A stretch of DNA of 64,000 nt from Drouetiella sp036703255 (GCA_036703255.1 DATNPL010000151.1:1-64000); one strand, 5' to 3'. Shown: positions 7,129-16,441, numbered from the stretch's first letter. Numbers and translations: made by a program. Notes: generated from the letters alone by a model not told the origin.

Positions 7129-7310
7129 GAGAAGCGATTCAGGCAGAGCAAACCGCGCAGTTGTCCGATCATCCAGCGACACAGGATGTGCTAGAGCAAC
7201 TGAGGCGATCGTGATAGGCTAGGCGCGATCGTCTTGGCTAAAGGCTGAGGGGCGATCGCATGAGTTCTGGGCGACTCTACAATCTTGCTACAATTCAGTC
7301 AATGCACACC
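7129..7310 (+). repeat. Direct repeat copy A: duplicated STAND-gene 3' end plus flank
   Basis: 7129-7213 is a copy of the last 27 codons of the STAND gene (6466-6553): it still reads EAIQAEQTAQLSDHPATQDVLEQLRRS and a stop. The flank that follows, to about 7310, matches 7860-7960 (AGGCTAGGCGCGATCG, then CTTGCTACAATTCAGTCAA). Together with copy B it brackets the second toxin-antitoxin module. Confidence 0.8.
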
Positions 7311-7325
7311 CGACTCGCCACACTC

Positions 7326-7535
7326 ATGACTCACTCAGTCGAAAACTATCCCTTCGCGCAAGAGTTTATCACTGACCCTCAAGGTAAAATTCGCAAAGTC
7401 ATCTTAGACATTACAGACTACCAAAAATTGCTAGAAGCCTTAGAAGACGAGGGGCTATATCGGGCAATGCAAGAAGTTTCCTCCGAAATTCCCCTCAGTC
7501 TAGAGGATGCCTTATTAGAACTAGAGCAACCGTGA
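7326..7535 (+). CDS. Antitoxin-like protein, module 2
   Basis: The start at 7326 (MTHSVENYPFAQEFITD) is preferred over 7260, because homologues I recall begin just before ENYPFxQEFI and the upstream codons lie in the duplicated flank. The protein has the block QGKIRKVILDITDYQKLLEALEDEGLY, typical of Phd-like antitoxins paired with RelE toxins in cyanobacteria. It would bind the toxin through its C-terminus (PLSLEDALLELE). Its stop overlaps the start of the toxin remnant (GTGA), so the two were translationally coupled. With the partner toxin broken, the antitoxin may now be orphaned. Confidence 0.75.
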   Translation: MTHSVENYPFAQEFITDPQGKIRKVILDITDYQKLLEALEDEGLYRAMQEVSSEIPLSLEDALLELEQP

Positions 7536-7797
7536 TCGTCAATTACTTGCCAAGTTTTATTCGAGACTTGAAAGCGCTCAAGAATCCCCTATTTACGAAA
7601 CAATTAGACAGCTAGCGTTTGAAGAAATCCCTGCCAGTGGCATCGACCAAATTCCTGACCTCAAGAAAATCAAAGGATACGATCGAGCATACCGAATTCG
7701 AGTGGGCGACTATCGCGTCGGCCTCTTCATCGAAGACAACACCGTAACCTTTGCCAGAGTCCGCCATCGACGCGAGATCTATCGCTATTTCCCCTAA
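7532..7797 (+). pseudogene. RelE-family toxin, module 2, broken by a 1-base deletion
   Basis: From GTG 7532 the frame reads MIVNYLPSFIRDLKALKN and then stops at TAG 7613-7615. The rest of a RelE toxin (YETIRQLAFEE, GYDRAYRIRVGDYRVGLF, VRHRREIYRYFP, stop 7795-7797) continues in the -1 frame. Restoring one base between AAT and CCCCTATT (near 7585) joins both parts into a full-length toxin of the expected size. The rest of the protein shows no further stop, so the lesion looks recent. A sequencing error is the trivial alternative. Confidence 0.85.
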
Positions 7798-7799
7798 AA

Positions 7800-8005
7800 C
7801 GCCAAACCCACGCAACGCTCAAATCATCCGCCGACACAGAGAGTGCTAGAGCAACTAAGGCGATCGTGATAGGCTAGGCGCGATCGCAGTCGTGACGGAG
7901 ACAGTGTTACAGCAGCTTCAGGTCTGGGCGGCTCCAACAATCTTGCTACAATTCAGTCAAAGATTCAGTCAAAGATTCAGTCAAAGATTCAGTCAACGTA
8001 CACTT
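7800..8005 (+). repeat. Direct repeat copy B of the STAND 3' end and flank, with 12-bp tandem repeat
   Basis: 7806-7869 is a second, shorter copy of the STAND tail (CATCCGCCGACACAG...CTAGAGCAACTAAGGCGATCGTGA). The flank to 7960 follows as in copy A. At 7951-7996 the unit ATTCAGTCAAAG occurs three times plus a partial fourth, where copy A has a single ATTCAGTCAA. Confidence 0.8.
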
Positions 8006-8063
8006 TTCAGTCAGTTGGTTAAGCTGCCGATCGATTTGTCCTTTTGCTAAGAGCTACGTCATC

Positions 8064-10151
8064 ATGTCACGCAATCTTTACATCGCGGCGATCGCCCCCG
8101 ATAGCGGCAAATCTGTGGTTGTGTTGGGGTTGATGGAGCTACTGTCTAAGCGCATTGACAAAGTAGGATTCTTTCGTCCGGTGGTGCAGGCAGGCAGCGC
8201 CCATGATAATGATATTGAGCTAATTCGCAGCCGCTACGCGAGCGAAATTCCCTATGAGATGCAGTATGCCCTCACCCACGAAGAGGCGCGATCGCTGGTG
8301 GCGGAAGGTCGCTACGATGAGCTACTAAAGCGGGTAATTGAAAAATACAAATCGCTAGAGCGGCAATGTGATTTTGTTCTGTGCGAGGGCATTGATGCCT
8401 CTGATCTTGGCTCTGCCTTTGTAGACAACTTTGACACGCGGGTGGCAAACCTCTTGTCTGCCCCGATCTTTATGGTGGTGAATGGGCAAGACAAGCAGCC
8501 CGTCGAAGTGATTGATGCCCTCCGTACCGATCGCGAAACCTTTGTAGAGGCAGGATGTGCGATCGCCGCTACGATTGTCAATCGGGTTTTGCCTGCTCAA
8601 CATCAGGCTGTTTTAGAGTCGGTAGAAAAAATCTGGGTTTGCAAAGACCCGGTATTTGTGTTGCCAGAAGAAACGTTGCTGGCAAAACCCACGATGGCTG
8701 AGATTGCCAACGCCCTCAACGGTCAGCTTTTGTATGGCGAGGGCAGCTTGCTCAATCGGGAAGTTCTGAGCTTTAAGGTGGCTGCTATGCAGGTTGCTAA
8801 CTTTTTAAGCTATCTGGAAGAAGGCGGGCTAATCATTACACCCGGCGATCGCGCGGACGTGATTTTGGGCTGTTTGGCCAGCACGTTTTCCGATAGCTAT
8901 CCCAACATTGCAGGCATTATCCTTACGGGCGGTCTTGCGCTAGCGCCCTCGCTGCAAAAGCTGCTAGAAGGGCTGACCCGATGGACAGTGCCCATCTTTA
9001 GCGTCCAGACTGACACCTACGAAACGGCAACCCAGATCAATCAAGTCCATGCCGAAATTACGCCCGATAACGATCGCAAAATTGCCTCAGCCTTGGGTTT
9101 ATTTGAGTCCCACGTCGATATTGTCCGACTTGAGGAACAAATTTCCGTCTCCCGCTCTGGTCGGATTACGCCGCTGATGTTTGAGTATGACCTGATCGAA
9201 CGGGCGCGGGCAAACAAGCAGCACATCGTTTTGCCAGAAGGACAAGAAGAGCGCATTTTGCGGGCGGCAGAAATTCTGCTGCGGCGAGGCGTTGTTGAGC
9301 TAACGCTGCTGGGCAATGAGACAGAAATCCGAGAACACATTGCGGCGCTAGGGCTAAACCTAGACGGCATTCACATCATCGACCCGATGCAGTCAGAATG
9401 GCATGAAGCCTATGCCCAGACCTATTTTGAGCAGCGTCAGCACAAGGGCATCACGCTAGACTTTGCCCGCGACATGATGCAGGATGTCAGCTATTTTGGC
9501 ACGATGATGGTCTATAAAGGCGCGGCGGATGGCATGGTGTCAGGCGCGCTCCACACGACGGCGCACACGATTCGCCCAGCCCTAGAGTTTATTCGCACGC
9601 AGCCAGGATGCTCGATCGTCTCTAGCGTTTTTCTCATGTGTCTAGACGATCGCGTTTTGGTTTACGGCGATTGTGCCGTCAATCCTAACCCCGATCCTCA
9701 ACAACTGGCCGATATCGCCATTAGCTCAGCGGCGACGGCTGAAATGTTTGGCATCGAGCCGCTGGTGGCTCTGCTGTCTTACTCAACGGGAGAGTCGGGC
9801 AAGGGCGAAGATGTCGATAAGGTGAAGCAGGCAACCCAAATTGCTCGATCGCAGCGTCCTGATCTCAAGGTAGAAGGGCCGATTCAATATGATGCGGCAG
9901 TAGATGAAAGTGTGGCGAAGACCAAGCTGCCCGGTAGCGCTGTGGCAGGTCATGCAACAGTGTTTATCTTCCCCGACTTGAATACAGGAAATAATACCTA
10001 CAAAGCGGTGCAGCGATCGGCCAATGCGGTTGCGATCGGCCCAGTCTTGCAGGGTTTGCGTAAGCCCGTCAATGATTTGAGCCGAGGCTGCACGGTTACA
10101 GATATCGTCAATACGATCGCGATTACCGCAATTCAGGCGCAGGCTGTCTAG
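8064..10151 (+). CDS. pta: Phosphate acetyltransferase
   Basis: The enzyme interconverts acetyl-CoA plus phosphate and acetyl phosphate plus CoA in the acetate (overflow) pathway of the cytosol. The 695-residue length is that of the long, multidomain form: an N-terminal P-loop-like CobB/BioD-type domain (APDSGKS near residue 10), a central DRTGG domain (about 215-330), and the C-terminal catalytic PTA domain from about 370 (RARANKQHIVLPEGQEERIL, later SSVFLMCLDDRVLVYGDCAVNPNP and GPVLQGLRKPVNDLSRG). No acetate kinase gene is adjacent. It stands alone after the duplicated repeats; the ATG at 8064 fits the usual MSRNLYI start. Confidence 0.95.
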   Translation: MSRNLYIAAIAPDSGKSVVVLGLMELLSKRIDKVGFFRPVVQAGSAHDNDIELIRSRYASEIPYEMQYALTHEEARSLVAEGRYDELLKRVIEKYKSLERQCDFVLCEGIDASDLGSAFVDNFDTRVANLLSAPIFMVVNGQDKQPVEVIDALRTDRETFVEAGCAIAATIVNRVLPAQHQAVLESVEKIWVCKDPVFVLPEETLLAKPTMAEIANALNGQLLYGEGSLLNREVLSFKVAAMQVANFLSYLEEGGLIITPGDRADVILGCLASTFSDSYPNIAGIILTGGLALAPSLQKLLEGLTRWTVPIFSVQTDTYETATQINQVHAEITPDNDRKIASALGLFESHVDIVRLEEQISVSRSGRITPLMFEYDLIERARANKQHIVLPEGQEERILRAAEILLRRGVVELTLLGNETEIREHIAALGLNLDGIHIIDPMQSEWHEAYAQTYFEQRQHKGITLDFARDMMQDVSYFGTMMVYKGAADGMVSGALHTTAHTIRPALEFIRTQPGCSIVSSVFLMCLDDRVLVYGDCAVNPNPDPQQLADIAISSAATAEMFGIEPLVALLSYSTGESGKGEDVDKVKQATQIARSQRPDLKVEGPIQYDAAVDESVAKTKLPGSAVAGHATVFIFPDLNTGNNTYKAVQRSANAVAIGPVLQGLRKPVNDLSRGCTVTDIVNTIAITAIQAQAV

Positions 10152-10248
10152 GGTATCTTGCGCCCGAGAAGCTGATACTGAACCGGGGGTACAGGGTACT
10201 TTGAGAGAGTTGGTAAATATAGCTCAGCTCATATAGCCGTAATCATTG

Positions 10249-10296
10249 TGAGGACATTTTTGTGGCGCGCTCCGCGCGCCCACAAAAATGTCCTCA
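10249..10296. repeat. Palindromic intergenic hairpin (about 22-bp arms)
   Basis: 10249-10270 pairs with 10274-10296 with a single bulge; the loop is 3 bases. It sits 97 bp after pta and may end its transcript. A decayed half-copy (GGACATTTTTGTGG) lies at 49856-49869. Confidence 0.75.
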
Positions 10297-10360
10297 TCCC
10301 CGCTGTGGATATAGCTATAAATCGTAGCTACGGCTTGCCCTGTAACCTGGAATCTTTCCC

Positions 10361-12001
10361 ATGCTAGATTTTTTGCCAATTCTAGAGCGATCGCTGTTGG
10401 CAACTGGTTTAGCCGCTTCAATCCTCGTGGCTGCGGCGCTCATTGTCACATTGTGCGATCGCCATTTTGCCTCAGAAAAAGCCAGGGCGGCGCTGTCACG
10501 ACGCAGCGAAAAGCGGTTTCAGTCGCTGGTGCAAAACAGCTCAGATGTGATCATGGTGGTCTCGGAGACGGGCATCATCGCCTATGCCAGCCAATCGATT
10601 CAGCGATTGCTGGGTCACGCAGCCGAAACCTGGGTGCATTGCAATATTCTGGCGCTGGTGCATCCTCAAGACCTGGCTCAAGCTCAGGAGCTGCTGGCAA
10701 AAGTATCGCGATCGCCCAAGGCAGGAGCCGTTGTTGAGCTACAGATTCAAGATGGAACAGGGGTGTGGCGCATTCTAGAAGTGATTGCCCACAATTTATT
10801 AGATGAACCAACGGTGGCAGGCATTGTTCTCACCTGTCACGACATTACCCAACGCAAACAGCAAGAGCAAAGTTTGCGGCTGTTGCAATCGGTGGTGATG
10901 CAGGCCAAAGATCCCATCATCATTACCGAGGCCACACCGCTAGATCTGCCAGGGCCTCGCATTCTCTATGTCAATCAAGCCTTTACCAAGATTACAGGCT
11001 ATGAAGCGGAGGAGGCTCTAGGCAAAACTCCCCGAATTTTGCAGGGCGAAAAAACTGATCCTGAAGCCTTGAGTAAAATTCGGACAGCGCTAGAAGCTTG
11101 GCAACCCGTTGTGGTGGAGCTGGTTAACTACTGCAAAGACGGGACTGAGTTTTGGGCTGAGTTGAGCATTGCCCCGGTGGCTAATGAAGTGGGTTGGTTT
11201 ACCCATTGGGTAGCCATTCAGCGCAACATTACCGAGCGCAAGCAGGCCGAAGCCGAGATTCAGAAAGCTTTAGAACAAGAGCGAGAGCTGCGAGAGCTAA
11301 AGTCTCGATTTATTTCTATGGCTTCCCACGAGTTTCGGACACCCCTAGCTACCATCATGGCCTCTAGCGATTTGCTGAAATCTTTTGGGCATAAGCTCAG
11401 CGAAGAGAAGAAGCTAGAGCGCCTCAATAAAATTCAGGCGGAGGTCAACAACATGACTCAACTGCTAGAGGAAGTTTTGCTGATTGGCAAAGCCGAGGCG
11501 GGCAAGATGCAGTTCAATCCGACTCTGCTGAATTTGCCTCAGCTCTGTCAGGATATTTTGGATGAGTTGGGGCTGGCGAGCGATCGCCATAGCCTCACGT
11601 TCGAGCAGGTTGGCAATGAAGCCGAGCCGGATGGTCTCATTTCTGCTGATGAAAAACTGCTGCGCCACATTCTCACCAATTTACTTTCAAACGCAATTAA
11701 GTATTCTCCGCATGGTGGCGAAGTGAGTTTGAAACTACAGTATGAGCCAGCGTCCATTACCTTTCAAATTCAGGATCAGGGCATTGGTATCCCGCTAGCC
11801 GATCAAGGGCATTTGTTTGAGCCGTTTCATCGCGCTAGCAATGCAGGCAGCATTTCTGGTACAGGCTTGGGTCTCGCCATTATTCGATATGCAGCGACTT
11901 TGCATGGTGGCACCATTCAGTTTGACAGCACAGTGGGTTTGGGCAGCAGGTTCACGGTTTCCATTCCCCGAGTAGGTTCTGCCCAATCCACCCTGACTTG
12001 A
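10361..12001 (+). CDS. PAS-PAS sensor histidine kinase
   Basis: A signal-sensing kinase of the two-component type. An N-terminal hydrophobic segment (about residues 11-31) may anchor it in the membrane. Two PAS domains follow (about 47-165 and 175-300, each ending in an ITQRK/ITERK PAC motif), then a coiled region, the HisKA box ASHEFRTPLAT and the HATPase motifs NLLSNAIKYS (N-box), DQGIGIP (G1) and GTGLGLAI (G2). The second PAS resembles LOV domains in sequence (GKTPRILQG) but lacks the photoactive cysteine, so flavin-cysteinyl photochemistry is not expected. The gene is 46 bp upstream of the response regulator, which is the likely partner. Confidence 0.92.
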   Translation: MLDFLPILERSLLATGLAASILVAAALIVTLCDRHFASEKARAALSRRSEKRFQSLVQNSSDVIMVVSETGIIAYASQSIQRLLGHAAETWVHCNILALVHPQDLAQAQELLAKVSRSPKAGAVVELQIQDGTGVWRILEVIAHNLLDEPTVAGIVLTCHDITQRKQQEQSLRLLQSVVMQAKDPIIITEATPLDLPGPRILYVNQAFTKITGYEAEEALGKTPRILQGEKTDPEALSKIRTALEAWQPVVVELVNYCKDGTEFWAELSIAPVANEVGWFTHWVAIQRNITERKQAEAEIQKALEQERELRELKSRFISMASHEFRTPLATIMASSDLLKSFGHKLSEEKKLERLNKIQAEVNNMTQLLEEVLLIGKAEAGKMQFNPTLLNLPQLCQDILDELGLASDRHSLTFEQVGNEAEPDGLISADEKLLRHILTNLLSNAIKYSPHGGEVSLKLQYEPASITFQIQDQGIGIPLADQGHLFEPFHRASNAGSISGTGLGLAIIRYAATLHGGTIQFDSTVGLGSRFTVSIPRVGSAQSTLT

Positions 12002-12047
12002 TTTGCCTTGACCCTTCGCCTTCCTTCGACTAGCCATTAAAGACGCA

Positions 12048-13796
12048 ATGACCACTATTCTAATTGTTGAAGATACAGCTTCTTTGCGGGAAGAAATCCT
12101 GCAAATGCTGAATCTAATGAATTTTCAAGGTGTTGGTGCACCGGATGGTGTCACGGCCGTACAGTTAGCCCAGCAGTATCTTCCAGATATCATTCTCTGC
12201 GACATCATGATGCCAGAAATGGATGGATATGCGGTTCTACAAACCCTGCGGCGCAATCCTGAAACGGCACGCATTCCCTTTATATTTCTGACGGCCAAAG
12301 CCGATCGCGCTGATATCCGGCGAGGCATGAACTTGGGAGCCGATGACTATCTCACGAAGCCTTTTACCAGCGATGATTTGGGTGAGGCGATCGCTGCCCG
12401 ACTTTACAAGCATGCCGCCATTACCACGCCCTATGTCTCCGAAATGAAGCGGGCGGCAGAACAGTTGGGGCAGATGGCTTTTCGAGATGGACTCACGGGG
12501 CTACCCAATCGTATTCAGTTTCAGCATCGCCTTCAGGAGGCATTGGTTCAGGCAAAGCTCAGACACAGGGCGATCGGAGTGTTGTGCCTCAATCTAGAGC
12601 GATTTCGAGCGGTCAACGTGCGCTTTGGCCAGTCGGCAGGAGATACGCTATTGCAGGCAGTGGCCGAACGGCTAAAAGCTTGCGTCACGAGCAATGATAC
12701 GGTTGCCCGACTCAGCGGCGATGAGTTTTGCGTCTTGTTGCCCAACCGTGATCTCGATGGCAACTTAGACGGTGACTCTAACGGCGACATTGCTCTGGCG
12801 GCGGAGGAAATTCTCAAAACGCTATCGGCTCCCTACCTGATTCAAGATCAGTCCCTGCGGATTCAAATCAACATGGGTGGCACGATTTATCCCAACGACT
12901 GTAGCCCTGGCGATCGCTTGCTCAACCATGCCGTCATTGCAATGAATTGGGGCAGAGATCAAGGCAATGCTAGCTGTCAGTTTTACAGCGGCGAAATCGC
13001 TCAGGCTACCGCTAATCGCCACATTTTAGAAACCGGACTCCGACGCGCATTGGACAAATCGGAGCTAAAGGTTCACTATCAGCCTCAGGTCAATCTAGTG
13101 ACCGGACGAATTATTGGAGCAGAGGCTTTTTTGCGGTGGCAGAGCGCTGAGCTAGGTTCGGTACCGCCTTTCAGCTTTATTCCGGTGGCAGAAGAGACAG
13201 GTCTGATTGTTCCGATCGGCGCATGGATGATACAAATGGCTTGCTTGCAGGCCAAACTGTGGCAATCGCAATATTTGCTGCCCCTGCGAATGTCGGTCAA
13301 TCTCTCAGCCTATCAGTTTAAGCAGCCCGGCCTGAGGCGATCGATCGCGCAAGTCTTGCAGGAAACAGAGCTAGACGCTGATTTATTAGCGATCGAGCTG
13401 TCTGAAGCCACCATTATGGAAGATGTAGAAGCCAGCCTGATCACGCTGCAACAAATTAAAGAGTTGGGTGTTCATGTCAGCATTGACGACTTTGGCACAG
13501 GCTATTCATCTCTCAACTATCTGACGCAACTGCCGATTGATACTCTCAAAATTGACCGCGCTTTTATCAGCAATATTGCCAGCCCCGATCATGATGGGGC
13601 GATCGCTTCAGCCATTACAGCATTGGCTCGTAGCCTAAATTTGCGTGTGGTGGCCGAGGGCGTTGAGACACAAGAGCAGCTTGCCTTTCTCCGCCGACAG
13701 GGTTGCAATGCGCTGCAAGGTTTTCTGTTTAGTCCGGCAATTTCTGCTGAGGAGTTTGAGAAACTTTTAGCAGAAGATAAGCGATTGTCGCTTTAG
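12048..13796 (+). CDS. Response regulator with REC, GGDEF-like and EAL domains
   Basis: A regulator coupling phosphorylation to cyclic-di-GMP turnover. REC domain about 1-120 with acceptor Asp52 (LCDIMMPEMDGY), acidic pocket ED at 8-9 and Lys in YLTKPF. The diguanylate cyclase-like domain (about 155-310) has SGDEF in place of GGDEF, so synthase activity is uncertain. The EAL domain (about 325-575) starts EAFLRW, with the conserved ELSE, DDFGTGYSSL and LKIDRAF motifs; these support phosphodiesterase activity. Neighbour 46 bp upstream is the PAS histidine kinase on the same strand, the expected phosphodonor. A palindrome follows the stop. Confidence 0.92.
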   Translation: MTTILIVEDTASLREEILQMLNLMNFQGVGAPDGVTAVQLAQQYLPDIILCDIMMPEMDGYAVLQTLRRNPETARIPFIFLTAKADRADIRRGMNLGADDYLTKPFTSDDLGEAIAARLYKHAAITTPYVSEMKRAAEQLGQMAFRDGLTGLPNRIQFQHRLQEALVQAKLRHRAIGVLCLNLERFRAVNVRFGQSAGDTLLQAVAERLKACVTSNDTVARLSGDEFCVLLPNRDLDGNLDGDSNGDIALAAEEILKTLSAPYLIQDQSLRIQINMGGTIYPNDCSPGDRLLNHAVIAMNWGRDQGNASCQFYSGEIAQATANRHILETGLRRALDKSELKVHYQPQVNLVTGRIIGAEAFLRWQSAELGSVPPFSFIPVAEETGLIVPIGAWMIQMACLQAKLWQSQYLLPLRMSVNLSAYQFKQPGLRRSIAQVLQETELDADLLAIELSEATIMEDVEASLITLQQIKELGVHVSIDDFGTGYSSLNYLTQLPIDTLKIDRAFISNIASPDHDGAIASAITALARSLNLRVVAEGVETQEQLAFLRRQGCNALQGFLFSPAISAEEFEKLLAEDKRLSL

Positions 13797-13846
13797 CTAA
13801 GGATGGCGGTGGCCCCTCACTCGATCGCGTTGGGCATCGATAAAAA

Positions 13847-13885
13847 TTAAGGTTTTGTGGCGTGCCGCAAAACCTTAAAAGCTGG
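13847..13885. repeat. Palindrome with dispersed-family modules
   Basis: 13847-13861 pairs exactly with 13864-13878 (TTAAGGTTTTG arms continuing into GGC/GCC). The adjoining bases 13877-13893 repeat the AAAAGCTGGATTTCAAA module of the elements at 48795 and 62662. It may terminate the response-regulator transcript. Confidence 0.75.
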
Positions 13886-13929
13886 ATTTCAAAGTCGAGA
13901 AGACTTTATCGCTACAGACTTTATAGCGA

Positions 13930-15891
13930 CTAAGACAGCCACTCTTCTACAGATGTCTCAGTCGGGTTGGCGTGGCGCTCTAAAGTTTCACGTTTGAATT
14001 TGAGGTGGATCGATCGCGTTTGCTCTCCATCTGCTGCGACTGCCATGACTGGGAGGTCAATTTCGCCATCCTGGAAAGATAGCTGTATGCGAAACGTGCC
14101 ATCAGGATTGAGCTTGATGGGCTGTCCGGCGATCGTCACATTAGCACCCGCTTCAGTAACGCCATGAATAATCAGTTCAGCATCGGCCACCATCCAGAAT
14201 TTACGGGGACGGATAGGAGGCATGGAAGCAGAGAAGCCGACACCCGACATGCCGATGCCAGACATCATACCGATACCGGACATCATGCCAACACCCGACA
14301 TCATCCCAATACCGGACATGCCGATGCCCGACATCATGCCGCCAATACCCACACCCGACATACCGATGCCGGACATCATCCCGATACCGGACATGCCGAT
14401 GCCCGACATCATGCCGCCAATACCCACACCCGACATGCCCACACCCGACAGCATCCCAATGCCCGACATTCCCGCTCCTGATGTCGTATACATGCCGATA
14501 CCCGACATCATGCCGATGCCCGACATTCCCGTTGCGCCCATGCCCGATAGACCTGCACCCGATAGCATTCCGATACCCGACATCCCGATACCGGACATCC
14601 CGATACCAGACATCCCGATACCAGACATCCCGATACCAGACATTCCTGCAAGACTGGCACCCGGCATCATGCCCACGCCCGACATGCCGACGCCCGACAT
14701 TAGACCCATGCCGACGCCAGAGGTCATGCTGAAGCCTGACATGCCGACGCCTGACATTCCCACGCCCGACATTCCCGCAGCACCCACACCTGACATTAGA
14801 CCCATGCCAGACCCCATGCCGATGCCAGAGGTCATGCCGACGCCCGACATTACGCCGACACCCGACATGCCTGCTGCGCCCACGCCCGACATCAGACCCA
14901 TGCCGATGCCAGAAGTCATGCCCATGCCCGACATGCCTGCTGCGCCGACACCTGACATGCCTGTCGCACCCGCTCCAGAAGCCATGCCCATGCCCGAAAC
15001 CTCAGACAAGGCTTGACCCGCACCAGAAGCCCATTGCCCCATGCCCGAAGGGAAAATGTAGGAACTAACAGCCTCTTCGGGGACTTGATGCATTGAACCA
15101 AACACAGATCCTGCCGATCGCTTTGATTCAGCCCCTTTAGCCAAAACAAATGCCGTTTCAGCAACAGGCTCAGCCACGCTAACCGATGTTAACTGTCGAG
15201 CAGGATGCACCAGTTTTAGGAAGGTTTTGCTGCGTAGGTCTTCATCCCAATCGATCGTAATGAATTGGTCATCAATCCAATCAGTAGGATAGACGGGCGG
15301 AATTCTTACGGATGCCGATCGCGCTAGTACCAGCCAACGACCTTCTAAAGTCAAATAGCCAATCTCAATCATGTAGTCGCGATCGCTAACGGGCACTGGC
15401 AAATACCACTCTCTAGCCAGCTCGTCACATTCATACTGCTGCAAGCTGTGGGGGCGCTGAACTTCTAGATTCACGTTAGTGATGTCATAAAATCGCAGCG
15501 CTAGCCGCACACCGCCCTGGCGACGCAGAACCTCTTTACTGGCATTGGAAACATCCCAATAGGCGTATGCCCACTGGGGATCACGAGGCATGAGCACAAT
15601 GCAGCTCTCCCCATAGCCACTGGGCAACTCTGGCAAAACTTCATCCACGGTGGCCAAAGCGACGCTAACGCGAGCGGGTTGCCCAACATCAAACTTTGCA
15701 GCCTCAACTTCTGCCTGGGCTTCTACGACACGGGCTGAGCCAGGAGCAGCCTGTAGCCGCTGAATTTCTTGAATAGCATTGAAGAGCTGGTCTTTACGCA
15801 TTCGGCTATAGCGGGAGATATTCAGCTCACTGGCAATTCGGCGGAGTTGTCGGAGGGTCATTTCCTCCAGGGGTGGACGTTGCGCTGACAT
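13930..15891 (-). CDS. DUF4912 protein with Rho-N-like start and Gly-Met-Ser-Gly repeat tract
   Basis: The function of DUF4912 proteins is not known to me. The order is a Rho-N-like helical domain (about 5-45, TLRQLRRIASELNISRYS), DUF4912 proper (about 85-230, including DPQWAYAYWDVS and REWYLPVP), then a long tract at about 299-554 built from GMSG(I/V)G-type pentads, and a conserved C-terminal beta domain (about 565-650, ELIIHGVTEAGANVTI). The tract is by far the largest part of the protein, and I know no DUF4912 member with so long a repeat. No signal peptide or membrane span is seen. The gene stands alone on the minus strand, between a palindrome and an empty gap. Confidence 0.85.
   Translation of the reverse strand: MSAQRPPLEEMTLRQLRRIASELNISRYSRMRKDQLFNAIQEIQRLQAAPGSARVVEAQAEVEAAKFDVGQPARVSVALATVDEVLPELPSGYGESCIVLMPRDPQWAYAYWDVSNASKEVLRRQGGVRLALRFYDITNVNLEVQRPHSLQQYECDELAREWYLPVPVSDRDYMIEIGYLTLEGRWLVLARSASVRIPPVYPTDWIDDQFITIDWDEDLRSKTFLKLVHPARQLTSVSVAEPVAETAFVLAKGAESKRSAGSVFGSMHQVPEEAVSSYIFPSGMGQWASGAGQALSEVSGMGMASGAGATGMSGVGAAGMSGMGMTSGIGMGLMSGVGAAGMSGVGVMSGVGMTSGIGMGSGMGLMSGVGAAGMSGVGMSGVGMSGFSMTSGVGMGLMSGVGMSGVGMMPGASLAGMSGIGMSGIGMSGIGMSGIGMSGIGMLSGAGLSGMGATGMSGIGMMSGIGMYTTSGAGMSGIGMLSGVGMSGVGIGGMMSGIGMSGIGMMSGIGMSGVGIGGMMSGIGMSGIGMMSGVGMMSGIGMMSGIGMSGVGFSASMPPIRPRKFWMVADAELIIHGVTEAGANVTIAGQPIKLNPDGTFRIQLSFQDGEIDLPVMAVAADGEQTRSIHLKFKRETLERHANPTETSVEEWLS
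14226..14997 (-). repeat. 15-bp-based minisatellite in the DUF4912 gene
   Basis: About 770 bp consist of variants of a 15-base unit encoding GMSGI, GMSGV or GMMSG. Perfect five-fold runs occur around 14575-14645. The unit is a multiple of three, so length changes keep the frame open, and the opposite strand is also open for 264 codons (a shadow of the repeat). Confidence 0.9.
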
Positions 15892-16441
15892 AAAAGATAC
15901 CTCCAGTTGTTCAAAAGTTATTCAAATATTGATTCAGAGTTAATAGCAAGCTTAAACAGTGGCGCGATCGCAGCAGCGACCGCCTCAATCCTCAAAAACT
16001 GCCCTAAATGAGCCTTTTGTGATGGCATGTCCCATAAGTAAAAATCACAGAGCTTGAGTTTTAGGAAGCAGCATCAGCTGAAACGTCATATGGCAAAAGA
16101 GTTAAACAGCACAGATTTAGACAATTCCATCGATTTTCTTTGGGATCGTGGGGATCAGATCTGTACCTTACATAGTGCAGAAAATACTCTCAGGAAGCAA
16201 GAGGCTGAGCTGCCTGATTCTAGAGCGTTTTATGGAATTGCAGGAAAAACGGGGATCGTAATGTCACGAAATCCTGACATTATAAATTTCGCCAACCTAC
16301 TGGTAAAACGATGTTCTGTTAGGTTTTCATGACATTTAAAAAAAGCGATTCTGCCTGAGCTATGATGGCTAATGGTGAGTATATTTACTCATTTGTTATT
16401 TCGCCGATTCAGTAAGCGTTAGAGGCTGCTTTGGGTAGGTT
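15892..16441. other. 550-bp gap, no supported gene
   Basis: A 92-codon open frame at 16054-16332 has no recognisable similarity, no good ribosome-binding site and no repeat-related bias; I do not call it. I see no strong hairpin or tRNA here. The stretch must contain the promoters of both flanking divergent genes. Confidence 0.5.

Noticed and set aside
7532..7615. Programmed frameshift in the second toxin gene
   Set aside because: There is no slippery heptamer in the right phase near 7585; the change fits a plain deletion.
11000..11200. LOV photoreceptor in the second PAS domain of the histidine kinase
   Set aside because: The region looks LOV-like but the NCRFLQ-type cysteine is missing (TPRILQG here), so blue-light adduct formation is not expected.
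14222..15016. 264-codon plus-strand frame rich in Pro-Met-Pro-Asp
   Set aside because: A shadow of the GMSG repeat: the 15-bp unit is open on both strands. The minus strand carries conserved domains on either side.
16054..16332. 92-codon plus-strand frame between the DUF4912 and DUF2993 genes
   Set aside because: No homologue I know, poor start context, and codon use unlike the neighbours. It could be a real short gene but I cannot support it.
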